From: Chloropicon primus
Lineage: Eukaryota > Chlorophyta > Chloropicophyceae > Chloropicales > Chloropicaceae
Reading direction: 5' to 3'
DNA length: 64,000 nt
NCBI GenBank assembly: GCA_023205875.1
Contig: CP060763.1
Location: 434,001-498,000, forward strand
Within the stretch, counting starts at the first letter, position 1. The number at the start of each line of letters is the position of its first letter. The translations under genes were made by a program, and so were the position numbers. Shown one piece after another: positions 38,158-50,246 of the stretch. A model generated the notes under the pieces. That model did no database searches, was not told the DNA's origin, and was given only the letters and a program-made list of their open reading frames with translations.

Positions 38158-39725
38158 ATGGCTGCAACGTACGACGGGAAGAACTTGTATTATCGCGGGC
38201 CGGGGACGCTTGGGATAAGCCCCCGGCTGCACAGGGCGAATCGCGAGAAAGCCATGCGAAAAGTGAGGCAGATAAGCGGCAGCGGCGAGGGGGTGTGTCT
38301 TCTCAAGGGAGGTTCGGACACTTGCAGGCACAATACCGACCACGAGGACTTGTTCCGCCAAGAGAGCTTCTTTCACTATCTCTTCGGCGTGGAAGAGCCC
38401 GACTGCTCTGGCCTCATTGACGTTGAGACGTGTCACACGACGCTCTTCGTTCCAAGGTAGGGAACTGAATTTTCTCTCTGGTGTTTTCGAGCTGCTTCCT
38501 CAGCTCAGCGCGCTGACCTCCGGCTTGCTCTACCCGTTCGTTTCGTGCCCCTCGTCGAAGGTTGCCAGAGGAATTCGCGGTGTGGCTCGGAACGATCCCG
38601 AGCTTGGAAACCTTCAAGTCCAAGTATGGCGTCGACCAGGTTTTGTACTCGGACACCATTGGCAGCGAATTGAAGCGCCTGGAGGGAAAGCGAGTCCACC
38701 TCCTCGAAGGGACCAACTCCGACAGCGGCGTTGCCATGAAGGCGCCAACTTCGTTCGACCTTGACGCGGGCAAGCACGAGATCGTTGTTGACGCCCTTTA
38801 CGAGGCGCTTTGCGACAGCAGGTGCAAGAAAACGCCAGAGGAGATTGAAGTGATGCGCTACGTGAGCAAAATCAGTTCGGATGCGCACGTGGAGGTGATG
38901 AAGGCTTGCAAGCCCGGCATGATGGAGTACCAGCTCGAATCCACCTTTATGCACCAGTGCTACTTTAACGGGGGCTGCAGGTTCTCCCCTTACACTTGCA
39001 TCATTGGCGCCGGGGAGCACGGGGCCTTCCTGCATTATGGTCATTCGGGAGCCCCGAACGCTGGCCAGATTCCTGACAACAGCCTGGTCCTGTGCGACAT
39101 GGGCGGGGAGTACCACGGCTACGCGGCCGACATCACCTGCACTTTCCCGTCTTCCGGAAAGTTCACCGAGGAGCAGAAGATCGTGTACAACGCCGTGTTG
39201 GCGGCGCACACTCGAGTGATCTCGGAGATGAAGCCGGGGGTGTCGTGGCTCGATATGCACACCCTGGCGGAGATGACGATCTTGGAAGGCCTGCTCGCTG
39301 GAAATTTTCTCAAGGGAGACGTCGAGAAGATGATGCAGAACAACTTGGGATCTGTGTTCATGCCGCACGGCCTTGGGCACCTCATCGGCATCGACACCCA
39401 TGACGTGGGGGGCTACGGGGCCAAGCACCCCGCAAGACCCAACAGAGCTGGAGCGAACAAGCTGAGGACTGCCAGAGCGCTCGAGGAGGGCATGGTGATC
39501 ACGGTCGAGCCGGGGTGCTATTTTAACAGGTACCTCCTCAACAAAGCGTTCTCTGACGACAACATCAGCGAATTCCTCAACAGGGAAAAGTTGGAGGCCA
39601 ACATGGAGCTCGGAGGGGTGAGAATTGAGGATAACGTGCTGATAACCGCGGACGGGAGAGAGAGCTTCACGAAGGTTCCGAGGACAGTCGAGGAGATCGA
39701 GGCCACGATGAATCGAGAAAATTGA
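38158..39725 (+). CDS. PEPD: Xaa-Pro dipeptidase (prolidase)
   Basis: Cytosolic metallopeptidase that splits dipeptides ending in proline. Exons 38158-38456 and 38561-39725 join in phase 2, 487 residues against 493 in human. The pita-bread domain shows the metal ligands in context: LVLCDMGGEYHGYAADITCT (two Asp), HGLGHLIGIDTHDVGGYG (His), EEGMVITVEPGCYF (Glu) and ELGGVRIEDNVLIT (Glu). The N-terminal domain has QESFFHYLFGVEEPDC. The start is supported by boxes at -82 and -268. Stops of this gene and IFT172 are 48 bp apart. Confidence 0.95.
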
Positions 39726-39773
39726 ACGCGTGGGCAACAAAAGTTGAGCTTACACACACACACACACATCATA

Positions 39774-42700
39774 TTAATATATCGGATTCTGATTTGATCC
39801 CGTCCATGGACACTTCTTGAACTTGAGGATGTACGTGTTCCAATCCTCCTTCTGAGCCGGCTGTCCTGTTGGCGACACTTTCTCGCCCAGAGGGATAGGG
39901 TATCCCGTGATGATGCAAGCTTCCACTGGAGAGCCACAGGAGTGGCACTTCAGGGAGGCGGCATAGGTATCGATGCCGCAGTTTGCACACGTCCTCAGAG
40001 AGAGGCTCTGGTCCACTTGCTGATCCATGCTGACGGTCAAGACCCAGTCCCTCACCTCTTCCCGCTTGACTTCATCCAAGAAGTGCCCGCTCGGGAGATG
40101 GAAGTCGTAGGGAATGTCAGTGTTCACAAAGTCCCCATTGTCCAGCACCTGGTCCCCAGTCTGCTCCGCCGCGTCGTCCATCGCTTCGGTTAGATCCAAG
40201 TACCTGTTCAAGAACACGAATGCCATGTTCAGCTCCCCGGCCTCCTTCATGCAGGTGCCCGCCTCGTAGAAGGCCTTGTCCGCAGGGATGGCCCCGATGT
40301 AACGCAGCAAGGACGTCGCTTGCTTCGCCGCAAGTTGGTGCAACCCAGCTTGCCTGCACTCGCCCATCACCTTCGTGTAGTGAGCCGCCTCCAAGAGCTT
40401 TGAGAACTCGTCCTTCACGCTCGCTTCCATCGCTGGGCTGGCGCCTTCAACGATCCTGAAGAGCAACGTGAACAAACCATCCTCTCCCCTCTTGTCGTGC
40501 TTCGGCGAGGCCAGAACCTCGAGGGCGACTTGCCTGTACAGCTCCAGAAGATCCAAATCATCCAGATTGACCTCAAACTTGGACAAGATGAAAGCGGCGT
40601 CTGCGTGCAGCCCTTGCTGCAGCTTTGTCTGCGCGTGCTGGGCCGCCAGCCCGGCCAGCAGCTGCGGGTCGTTGCTCTGGGCAGCCAACTCTTCTACCTT
40701 CTTCCAGTCCTCCTTGTTCATGCAGAGCTCCAGCTGTCCATACAAGTCACCAGACGAGCCTATGCTTCCAGCACTTGGCTTGAACTGATCTCCCGGCATT
40801 CCTTGCCCACTGTCTTGGCTTCTCTTGTGGTGCTCCACGTAGTCCACGAGATCCGGCCCGATCGTAGACGCCAGGCCCAGAGCTTTGTTCCACAAGCCGC
40901 AGGACATGTACATGTCACACGCCCTTTCGTGCCTGGAGATTTCCATGAGCCTGCTCGCCACGATGTCGACCACCTCATAGGATTTCTGAGGGACGTGGGT
41001 CTGCGCCAGACTCACCGCCTTCGTCCAGAGCTGCTCGATCTTACTGAGGTCCGGGCTTGCATCCGTGGGGACATCCAGGTAGATCTCAATGGCCTCGATG
41101 AACTGCCCGGACCTCTCCAGCATCTGCCCTTGGGAAATGAGCGACTGGAGCTGCACGCCCGCGTTGCTCTTCGTCATCACAGATGATTTGAGCTCGCGCT
41201 GCAATTCGCTCACCCTGTTTGGCGCGTGAATTTCTGCGACCCTGATGGCGTCTTCCCACAAGCCCACCTCCCTGTACATCTGCATGGCGAGCTCCGGATC
41301 CTTGCCCTTCAAGAACATCGCCTCTGCGTTCGCAAAGTCCTTCTGCTCGGCCAGGACTCTGCCGTTGGCCACAAAGATTTCAGGCACGCTGTGCATGTCA
41401 AAGTTCTCCGCCACCCGCATCGCTGCGCCCCATTCGTGCTGGTGCAGGTACATGTCAATGGCTTCCCTCGGCTTCTCTGCCTTGAGGAATTCGTCCTCGG
41501 CCTCCTTGAACCTCCCTTCGTCTTCCAAGAACATCGCGTACTTCAGGTGCACCTCAAGCAACTTTTGGCTCGTCCTGGAGTTGTGAGCGAGGTCGAAAGC
41601 GTGCTCGAAGGCTCCGTTCTCGAGGGCGTAATCGATCGCCTGCTCGACAAGGCCGAATTTCTGCAGGAGCTTCGTGCCCTCGTCGCCCCCGAGGTGCACT
41701 GCCCAAGCAAAGGCCACCTGCTTCGAGGCACTGGATCCTCCGTGCAACTTTGCGACTCGAATCGCATCGTCCCACATTCCCCGCGCCCGATACATCTGCA
41801 CGGCGTTCTTCCAGAACTTGCCCTCCACGAAGTGGTGCTCCGCTTGCTTGAGCATGCCCTCAGCTTCCCTCTCCTGGGCGAGATGCTTGTGGGTCTCAGC
41901 AAGGTCTTCCTTCTTATACACAGAGACCAACCGGATCATCTGCTCGAACATGCTGTTCGATTTATACATATCGATCGCAAGCTCGGGCGCCTTCGATGCC
42001 AGGTACATCTTCTCCGCTTCCTTGAACTTGGAGGCCGCCTCCAGCTCCCTGCCCCTCTTTGCATACAACTCCTGCACTTCAGACTTGGACATGTAGCCTG
42101 CAGCAATCCTGTGCGCTGCTTCCCAGTGATTTGCGCTCGCATACATGTCCACGGCCTCTTGGGCGACGCCCGCTTGTACAAAGAACTTCTCGGCCTCCGT
42201 GTAGTTCCTGCAGGACTCGTAGTGCTTGGCAATCTTGTAGTAATAATCCCTGGCAACTTCTCTGTCCAGTGAGTAGGCAATCTCCGCGACCCTTGACCAT
42301 TGCCTGCTTGCGAGCGCGGCTTCGATGGCCTTCTTCGCCTGGCCAGCTTCAATGAAGTGGTTCACGGCAGAATCCGACTGTCTTTGCTTCACGAGCCAGT
42401 CGCCCCACTCCTCCTCCAGCCTCACGACGTCGGACGGGAATTCCCTCCTGCAGAGGTCAGTGGCTCTTTTGTAGGCGTGGCCCTCACGGTAGGCGTTCAG
42501 AGCTCTGTCAAAGTGTCCGAAGTGCTCGAGGAACTGGCCGATCTTCTCGTGCAGGCCCAGCCTCTGCAATCCGTCCAGAATGTTCTCAAAGACTCCTTGA
42601 TCGTACTGCCCAGGGTAACGGCTGTTGTACATTTTCTTGAACGCATTCGCGGCTCGGGTTGGAGCGTCCCCGTTCAAATAAATGTTGATGGCCGCGAGGT

Positions 42701-45127
42701 GATCCCCTTCCTTTTCCTTAAAGTCCCCGGCCTCGATCTCTTGCCCCGTCTGCAGGAGCCACTGGTAGAAGTTCTCCTTCAACGAGTCGTGCTCTGGGTG
42801 GTTCGTTCTCTCGGACAGAGACAGGGCTTCCTGCCACTTGTGAATGTCCGTGTACAGCTGAATCGCGTCGTCAAACTTTCCTTGGTCCAGGTAAAGGGAC
42901 TCGCAGGTCTGCCACTGCTGGTTCAAGGCTGCCAGCTGCACTCTGACGAGGAACTCGCTGCCCGTACCATCGTCGTCTGGGTCCTTGTTCTCCTTCATCA
43001 GTTTGTTCACCTTGTGAAGGTAACGGCTCTTTGCGACATTACCAAGAATGGCGTAGCACTGCTCGGCGATCTCAAACTGCTGCTCCTGCAAAGCGAGGGC
43101 GGACAGCTGCTGCCACATGGTCTGAGTCTCCCCCGTGAGCTGCAAGGGGCTCAAGATGCTTATGGCTTTCTGGTAGTCTTTCCTTTGGATCGCGTAGCCA
43201 AAACCTATCAGCGCCTCGTCGAGGGCGTAGGACACCGTGTTCATTCCCTCGTTCACGATCACCTCCGTCTTTCCTTCAGATCTCTCGATGTCCTCGATCT
43301 CCCCCTTGATGGGGAACGTCGTCACCTTCTCAGGCGTGTCAATGGCGTACCAAACGCAAAGAGTGTCCCTGCCCTGGGCGACAACGACGTCGCTGTCCGG
43401 AACCCACTGGGCGTACTTGCAGAACTCCAGCATCGTGGTCAGCTGCTGGGTCTCGACCTTGTACAAATGCAACCTACACTTCTTGTTCCTGAACAAGAGG
43501 TGGGTGCCCTGGGGGTTTAGTTCCAGCCAGTCAATCTTGTGCTCGTGCTGAATGGTGGCCAATGTGACCCCAGTGTTGAGGTCGAGTATGCAGATCGTCT
43601 GCAAGTCGATGAGATAGGCTATCGTCCTCTTGTACTGAGCAGCGCTCTCGTTCAGGCGGACGCTAATCAGGTGAGGGGTGATGTGCTCTGTTCTGCAGAC
43701 CCCAAGAATGTCGTTTTTCCCGTACTCGACCATGTTCAACTCCCCTGCGTTGTACACCATGCACACCGTGGGGTTCTCGAAGATGAACTTCTCGTTGCCG
43801 GTGCCCCCTCTCCAAGGAATCTCACTCAGTTTGCAGGACTCCATGTCCCCCAAAAGCAGCGTCTCCGCCGTGTAAGCCGTGAGGTACTGGTCGTCCTTGA
43901 TGTTTATCCTGAGTATTTCGAGGCCGAAGCTGCTCGTCAAAGTGATTCGTGTTCCGGTTGAAAGCCTCTTGACGATGACCTGGCTGAGAGACACGTAAGT
44001 GAACTCGAACTTCCCCTTGTACTTGATCCTCTTGATGCAGGCGTCGTAGAGATCCACGTTGCCGCAAAGGCCTCCCACGGAGAGCTTCGACCCGTCGGGC
44101 TTCCAAGCCAGCTTGGTAATGGTGTACATGTTGTCAATGTTCTTGGAAGCGTGCTCCTCCCACAGCCCACGCTGCCTGTTCAGCCTGTAAATGTAGAACT
44201 TGTTGTAGGAGCCCACAACGACGGTCTCCCCAGTCGGGTTGAAGGAAGCCGAGGAGAACTCGTGCAGGTTCTCGTCCCCCGAGTGGTCGAAGAACTGCAG
44301 CGTGTTTCCCGCCGTGTCATAGAAGACGACCTTGTAGTCGCCGCCCGCGGCAACGATGGATTCCCCCCACGCAATCGCCGTCGGCACGCAAGAGTGCTGG
44401 GCCAGCTTGCCTTGGCTCCCGTTCCCGTCGAAGCTGAAGTAGTACAGGGAGCCGTCGAGGTGGCCGGAGAGCACTGCGTTCCCCCTGGCAGCCGCTGTGA
44501 GGGAGACGACGCTAGAGGAGTTCGGGTGCTCGTAAAGAGTGGCCGACTTGTTGTTCCTCAGCTGTCCCAGCCTGACCTTGCCGTCCAGGAGCCCAAAGAC
44601 GCATTCTTGGTGGCGCCTCCCTGGCCAGCACAAAGAAGTGACCCTGCTGCTTTGCATGAATTTGTTACAGATGCTCTTCTTCTCCCCCCAGTCTGCCCCG
44701 AGCTTGTACACAAACACTATGCTGTCGCTCTGAGCGATGGCAAGCTTGGTGGAGTCCGGGGAAAACGCCATGCCACGCACCTGGTAAGCGACTCCGGCGG
44801 CAGAATCACCAGCCTTGGTCGAGAACTTGTCCTTCCTCTCTCCGTTCTCATCGTACACGTACACGACCTTATCCTGACCCGACACGGCCAACTTTTTGCT
44901 GCAAGCAAAACAAGAACAGGAGAAGAGCCCACGCGTTGGCGTTCGTCCGTCAGTCCGCGTACTCCGCCTAGGAAGGAAGGACGAAGGGAGAAGCAGAGGA
45001 GGAGTCCTCCACCGGGGGGGGTTCAAGTTTTGAGTCCCACTTACCAGTTGGGCGACCACGCCAACCCATTGATCTTGTTCACGCCTTCGACGGGCGAAGT
45101 GACTTGCTTGAGGAACTTGAGCTGCAT
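39774..45127 (-). CDS. IFT172: Intraflagellar transport protein 172
   Basis: Subunit of IFT-B, which carries cargo to the ciliary tip and helps turnaround. Exons 45045-45127 and 39774-44898 join in phase 2, 1,735 residues against 1,749 in human. The start MQLKFLKQVTSPVEGVNKIN and SGQDKVVYVYDENGERKDKF are near-identical in style to animal IFT172. WD40 repeats fill about residues 1-600, then TPR-like helical repeats run to the end, with a Cys-containing C-terminal patch (CANCGIDTYAASLKCHSC). The end is KKCPWTGSNQNPIY. It proves that the organism builds cilia or did recently. Confidence 0.97.
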
Positions 45128-45853
45128 GATGTTCCAAAAGACTTATTGGAGAGAATAGGTTCTCGAGAGTATCTCCACTCAACCACCGCGCCTCGACCTC
45201 TCAAGCCTGAGGACGACTTGACCTCCCGGGGAAAGAGGATAAGAAGGAAGGAAAGGGGGTGAAAAAAAGGAGGTGTTGACGTCTGGAGAAGGTCCAGGTC
45301 CAAGGCACGGCTTGTCTCACCGAGGCCTGCGATCTTCCAAGGGGAAGAGAACCCAACAGACGCTACCCAACCCCGATCGATGGATCTGTTGTTTTGTGCC
45401 TCTCCCCTCGCTCGCTCTCCTGAGTTTCTTTCAAAATCGCGGTATTCTCTCTAAAACGTTACAGATTTTGGTCCCACACGATGGTCCCATGTGGTAATTC
45501 TACTCGGAGATCTTCTCGATGGGTAACGTCGTACGATGCAAATTCAAACAATCGCCTTTACACTCGTCTTGGAAGCTTACGATTTTGACCGAGGCCAGGA
45601 GCAAGCGGAGGATTGTCAAGCCATTGTCCATCGCATTGGTCCATTGAAGTCGTCGTCCCCTCCTCCTCGGTCGGGTGAACGCCTTGCCTTGCCTTGCCTT
45701 TGCTTCCATATCTTTTGTCTTGAACCACGCAAAGCATTGCATATTGCATTGCATTGCATTGGTTCGACGGGACGGACGGAGTGAGTCCCTTTAGGAGAGA
45801 GACTAGTGGATACTCGGTTGTTGCAGCATCGAGAGCAGCAGTGTGTGTTGACC
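45128..45853. other. Divergent gap, IFT172 (-) and LRR gene (+)
   Basis: About 725 bp. No gene and no copy of the dispersed promoter box. A GCATT/ATTGC pentamer run lies at about 45735-45762 (CATTGCATATTGCATTGC), about 95 bp before the LRR gene ATG. Confidence 0.4.
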
Positions 45854-46984
45854 ATGACGAGGACGGACAAGGAAGAGTATGCGGCCAAGTGCGAGGAGTT
45901 CAAGTGCGAGCCCCTGCTGAGCGTCATGCAGCAGATAGACGAGGCGGCACTGAGGGGAGAGGTGGTGTCGTCGCTGAACCTGAGAGGCATAAGCAAAACC
46001 AAGTTGAACGAGAAGGTCACGAACGTTAAACTCAGAGCGGTGGCGGAGGCGTTCACGAGGGAGCTGAAGCACCTGGACGTGTCGTACAACTTCGTGGACG
46101 ACTCGAGCTGCCAGCCCCTGATCAAGCTGCTGGAGACGAGCACGAGCCTGAAGGAGCTGGACCTCGGCGGGAACGACTTGTGCGTCCACGGCAGTCTTCT
46201 GCTGGCACAAGCCCTTTCGGACAAGGACAAGCCGCCCGTGCTGGAGGCTCTGAGCTTGCAGGGCAACCCTTTGGGGGACGAGGGCGGGTACGCGATCTCC
46301 GACTCGATGAGGAAGAACGTCAACCTGAGAGAGCTGAACTTGAATGACACTGGCATTGGGATCTCCAGCCTCATCAACGTCGCAGACGCCTTGACGAGCG
46401 ACAACCGGACGATTGAGGTGATCGAGATCGGAAACCCCAAGCTCTCGACCCTGGAGGGGGAGCACGTCCTTTACGTGGCCCGGATGCTGGCGTGCAACCC
46501 CAAGATCAGGGCCCTGAACTTGAAGAAGCACCCCCTGAGGGACACGAGCTTCACCGTCCTCCTGGAGTGCGGCTTGATGAGGAACAAGACCCTGGAGACG
46601 CTGTGCCTCAGCTGCTGCCAGATCACGTCGACGTCCGCCCCGAACATCGAGAAGCTCCTGTCCCAGAACACGTCCCTCCGGCACCTCGACCTCAGCAACA
46701 ACCCCCTGACCGACGAGGTCGCCCTGGGAATCGCCCGAGGCCTCGGGGAGGACAAGAGCCTGGAGATGATCAACTTGCAGAACTGCCGCCTCACGAATAA
46801 GGGACTCCTTGCGCTGGCGAGTGCTGCGGAAGGCGCCGAGACCCTGGCGCACATAAAGCTTTGGGGCAACCACTTTGGCCAGGAGTCCGGGGCCGCCTGG
46901 GCCAAGGTGCTGGAGGCCAAGGGGATGAAGAGCGACTTCACCACCTACGTCGTCGACGGCACCGTCCACGTCGCTGCCTGCTGA
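45854..46984 (+). CDS. Leucine-rich-repeat protein, ribonuclease-inhibitor type (LRRC34-like)
   Basis: Single exon, 376 residues. About nine RNI-type LRR units are seen, for example VVSSLNLRGISKTKLNEK, LKHLDVSYNFVDDSSCQPL, LKELDLGGNDLCVHGSLLL, LEALSLQGNPLGDEGGYAI, LRELNLNDTGIGISSLINV and LRHLDLSNNPLTDEVALGI. The short capping N-terminus KCEEFKCEPLLSVMQQID resembles LRRC34. No signal peptide, TM or extra domain. It sits head to head with IFT172, and LRRC34 is cilium- and testis-linked in animals. This is suggestive only. Confidence 0.75.
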   Translation: MTRTDKEEYAAKCEEFKCEPLLSVMQQIDEAALRGEVVSSLNLRGISKTKLNEKVTNVKLRAVAEAFTRELKHLDVSYNFVDDSSCQPLIKLLETSTSLKELDLGGNDLCVHGSLLLAQALSDKDKPPVLEALSLQGNPLGDEGGYAISDSMRKNVNLRELNLNDTGIGISSLINVADALTSDNRTIEVIEIGNPKLSTLEGEHVLYVARMLACNPKIRALNLKKHPLRDTSFTVLLECGLMRNKTLETLCLSCCQITSTSAPNIEKLLSQNTSLRHLDLSNNPLTDEVALGIARGLGEDKSLEMINLQNCRLTNKGLLALASAAEGAETLAHIKLWGNHFGQESGAAWAKVLEAKGMKSDFTTYVVDGTVHVAAC

Positions 46985-47795
46985 CGCGATAAAAGTAGCA
47001 AGCAAGCCGTGCTGGATCTTTGCCTGTCTGTCTGTCTGTTGTAATCCAAAAAAGTGTATTCTCGGTCCTGTTGTTCTGATTCCATTCCCCGCGTCATTTA
47101 TTGTCACTCACGATCGAGAAGACCGTCGTGGACTTGCTCGATGAACGAATGATCCAACACCACCACCACCAGATTGTGATGAAGCCTTCCTTCCCCTTCC
47201 TTCCTGCAAGCGTTTGGTGCCGACCCGTCATTGTCCGATCCTTCCCCTTCCTGCAAGCGTCGACCCTTCATTGTCCGATCCTTCCCCTCAGGGCTCTCTC
47301 TCTTCTCTCCGTTCTCGTTTTGTTCGACGAGAGACCGAGCGATGGGTGTCCTAAACAAGTTTCCCAAATTTACATTCTAACTCCTCAACAACTGAAATCC
47401 TGTTTTTTAGTGTACTTCAAATCCGAAGTAGTGAAACATTTCCGCCTCAAGGGGATGACGTCTCTGATCGATCGATCCATTTTCCATTTCCAGCCAACAA
47501 GGGATTTGTACACGAACGAAAAGGGCTTTCCGACCGAAGAAGAAGAAGAGAAGAAGAGAGAGCGAAGACGCCGAAGAAGAAGGAACAAGAGAGGAAGGGG
47601 AGAACCACGAACACACCGAGGTCGCTGTGGCCTAGACCCTTCGAGTACCTTGACCAGGCGCCGGGTGGAACCGTCGGCCGGTTGGGTTTGAAACGTTGTG
47701 ACGTCTTAAGCGTCGTGTGTTCGTTTCAGCTTCCTTCTTCTTCTTCATCCTTTTTTTTTTTTTTTTTTTTTTGGGTTTGGGTTTGACGCGTCGTC
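46985..47795. other. Intergenic stretch before the F-box gene, with a short direct repeat and poly-T
   Basis: About 810 bp between two plus-strand genes. A direct repeat of about 50-65 bp with CTTCCTGCAAGCGT and TCATTGTCCGATCCTTCCCC occurs at about 47195-47245 and 47248-47290. A T21 run (47752-47772) lies 24 bp before the F-box ATG. A 196-codon frame (47101-47691) is low-complexity and I do not call it. Confidence 0.45.
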
Positions 47796-48786
47796 ATGGC
47801 GACGGGGAGTGTTTCGGACAGGGCGTTCTCGACGCGTGCGAAGATAGACGTGTCGGGGAGGTCGTTCCCAAGCGTCCCTGCTTTCTCGGAGGAAGTCATC
47901 TCGGAGAAGAACCCGAGACACTGGTGTGATTTGCCCGAGCACCTTCTCCTCCGTATCTTCGACTTTTTGACGCAGGACGACGAGAAGGGGAGAGACTGGG
48001 TGAGTCCGACGGAAATCGTCGCCTCGTTGCTTTTTTCTTCTTCTCTTTTTTTCTGCGCTCGAGTCTGACGCGTTCGTTCGTTCGTTCGTTGTTCTTCTCG
48101 TCCCTTCCTTCTTGCGAATAATCCTCTTTCATCATCCTCATCCTCATCCTCATCAACATCGTCTTCTCCTCCAGCTGAGCCGGGCGGGAAGGGTCTGCAA
48201 GGCTTGGCGCAGGGTCTCCAAGGACCTGCTGCTGGGAGACACGGCGGCGTCGCGACCCAAGGGAGTCCAGATGATCGCGTCCGAGGTCCACGACAACAAG
48301 ACGACCTTGGCGACGAAGGGAGACTTGGTGGAGGAGTCTGTGGTGAACTCTGCGAGTGAAGTGGAGGCGTGCAGCAAGAGGCAGAGGATAGACTCGTCCT
48401 CCCTCCACTTCCCGGCGTTCTCCGACGCGGCGGACGGAAACGCGAACTCCGGCAGGGAGGGGGGCCAGCAGGCTCACCTGCAGGACCACCTCACGGAGGT
48501 GGGTTCGCTTGCCGTCGGCTCGCTGGACGCCTCCCCGGGGCAAGCCCCGAACGCCTCCGTCTCGCAGGTGGACCCCTCGCCACAAATTTTGCAGACGGCC
48601 GTCTCCGTGGAGGTCGGCACAGGAGACAACCTGGAGGACGACCACGCCGGTGGCTGCCCTTCCAGCAACGAGGGAAAGTGCAGGAGCAGCTACCTGGGAG
48701 GGGTGAACTTCTTGAACAACATCAACAGCATCGTCAAGAACTTCAACATGGGTTCCGCCATACACCAAGTCAGTGACAGCAAGTGA
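47796..48786 (+). CDS. F-box protein
   Basis: Exons 47796-47999 and 48175-48786 join in phase 0, 271 residues. The F-box is WCDLPEHLLLRIFDFLTQDD followed by LSRAGRVCKAWRRVSKDLL, split by the intron, at about residues 43-90. F-box proteins bring substrates to SCF ubiquitin ligases via SKP1. The remainder is Ser/Ala/Asp-rich with no WD40 or LRR repeats, ending in SYLGGVNFLNNINSIVKNFN. The substrate domain is unrecognised. The donor is GTGAGT, and the acceptor follows a CATCCTC-rich tract. Confidence 0.82.
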
Positions 48787-48927
48787 TTGACGGGGGCGTG
48801 GGTTGCGAGAGGACGCGTACAAAACGACCTTGTCTATTGTACCATAGAGACCAGGGAGAGAGAAAAAAAAAAAACCTATGTATAAGTTATAAGCCCTTTT
48901 TGTGAAGCCATCTCTGGCTTGGCTGCG

Positions 48928-49503
48928 TCAGAGCTCCGTCTTCTGAGACGCGCCCTCTCGGCACTGGGGAGCCACCAGCCCCAGGAAGGCGGCCACGAAA
49001 CCCCCTTTCTGCTTGTTTCCCACCCAATCCTCCCCCTTGAGGAGGTCTGTGATGCTGTCCTCGTGGTCGTCCACGATCGCGAAACAGTGGTTGCCCAATA
49101 CCGTCGCCATCTCCTCCTTGGCGTGCTTGTGGGGAAACTGCTTCTCCGCGAGGTCCTCGTACTCCGGACTCCGGCCCACCACGACCCAGCTTGGCTCCCC
49201 GTCCTCCCTCCTGAGAGGCAGAGCCACCGGTAGCTTCTCACAAAAGTCCTCCAGGAGCTCGACGTACCTCAACTCGCTGTCCTTGTAAGCTATCTTCCGC
49301 CCAAGCCTCCCCCCTTTGCTGTCCAACCGATGCGTCAGGTCAAGCTCCTTGGTGCCTGTCTCAGCCTCTAGCCTCGACCAAAGCTTCTCCGCAATAATCG
49401 CATTTGCTGAGCACTTTGACTCTATCCCAAGAGCAACGCCTAATCCAGCGAGCAGCAGGAGGAGAACCAAGGAACCCCCCTGGATCCGACATCCCGCACT
49501 CAT
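48928..49503 (-). CDS. Canopy-family ER protein (DUF3456, saposin-like)
   Basis: Single exon, 191 residues. A signal peptide (GGSLVLLLLLAGLGVALG) is followed by the canopy domain: KCSANAIIAEKLWSRLEAE, KELDLTHRLDSKGGRLGRKI and AYKDSELRYVELLEDFCEKL. Cys residues are spaced for the saposin-like disulfides, though the first is not in a CxxC pair. Canopy proteins assist folding of secreted and surface receptors in the ER. The C-terminus QKTEL resembles a KTEL/KDEL-type retention signal. I start at the ATG at 49503; the upstream in-frame GTG is not used. Confidence 0.8.
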   Translation of the reverse strand: MSAGCRIQGGSLVLLLLLAGLGVALGIESKCSANAIIAEKLWSRLEAETGTKELDLTHRLDSKGGRLGRKIAYKDSELRYVELLEDFCEKLPVALPLRREDGEPSWVVVGRSPEYEDLAEKQFPHKHAKEEMATVLGNHCFAIVDDHEDSITDLLKGEDWVGNKQKGGFVAAFLGLVAPQCREGASQKTEL

Positions 49504-50246
49504 GACTCCCTTCCTCGAGGAGTGGTTCCCCTCAACCACTTCCTGCGCCGGGCGACCCCGTATGAAGTGAAATGAAGTGAAGTGAAGTGAAGTGTCCTTT
49601 CACAGGCTCTCAGCAGCTTGCAACTTTTGTCCACCTTTCTGGCCACTCAGAACGTCAGTGTCGACAAATGAGGGATCACACGAAAGATCTCGAGACCTAG
49701 TTTTGTGTTATGATAATGCTCGCTCGTGATTGTGCCCCTCTCGTCGTCCACCTCCTCGTCGTCGGTCCTTCCTGCTGGCCTTGAGCTGCTCCGAGGTGCA
49801 GGGATCCCAGGGACAATCTCCATCGAATCGAAATGGTCGAGCAAAGGCGGTGGCTGCAGGAGCAAGGTGGTGAGTCATCGATTGGTCCAGGTGCCAACGA
49901 CGAGGAATGAGACCGAGCAGGAGGTCGTCACAATCGTTGTCGTCGTCTCAAGCTCTTTCGAAAGTGCCCGGACTTGAAAGGAATGACGTGATGGTGAGGA
50001 TTGGGTCGAAGCCTAATACCCCTGTTTCCTTTGTTTGATTGGACGAGCAGTGTGTTGTAGGCGAGAGAAGGAGGCGAGAGAAGGAAGCAAGTCGCCGGCA
50101 TCGTCCACGTGCAAGGCATTTGCATCTGGGTGAGCTGCGAGGAGAGTCCCTGCCGCACAAGGAGGCGTGGAAGTATGCAGGTCCGGCGGTGATTGAAGAG
50201 GGAAGGGAACAGACAATATCAGTCGGTGCGAGGACTACTGAACGCC
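49504..50246. promoter_or_regulatory. Divergent promoter region of canopy (-) and the GT29 gene (+), with two boxes
   Basis: About 740 bp without a gene. One box reads on the plus strand (CGAAAGATCTCGAGACC, core 49681), 178 bp from the canopy ATG. One reads on the minus strand (AGCTCTTTCGAAAGTGCCC, core 49964), 283 bp from the GT29 ATG. A GTGAA/ATGAA pentamer run lies at 49564-49593. Confidence 0.5.

Noticed and set aside
47101-47691. 196-codon plus-strand ORF before the F-box gene
   Set aside because: Low-complexity His, Arg and Glu runs, spans a direct repeat, and shows no family or splice support.
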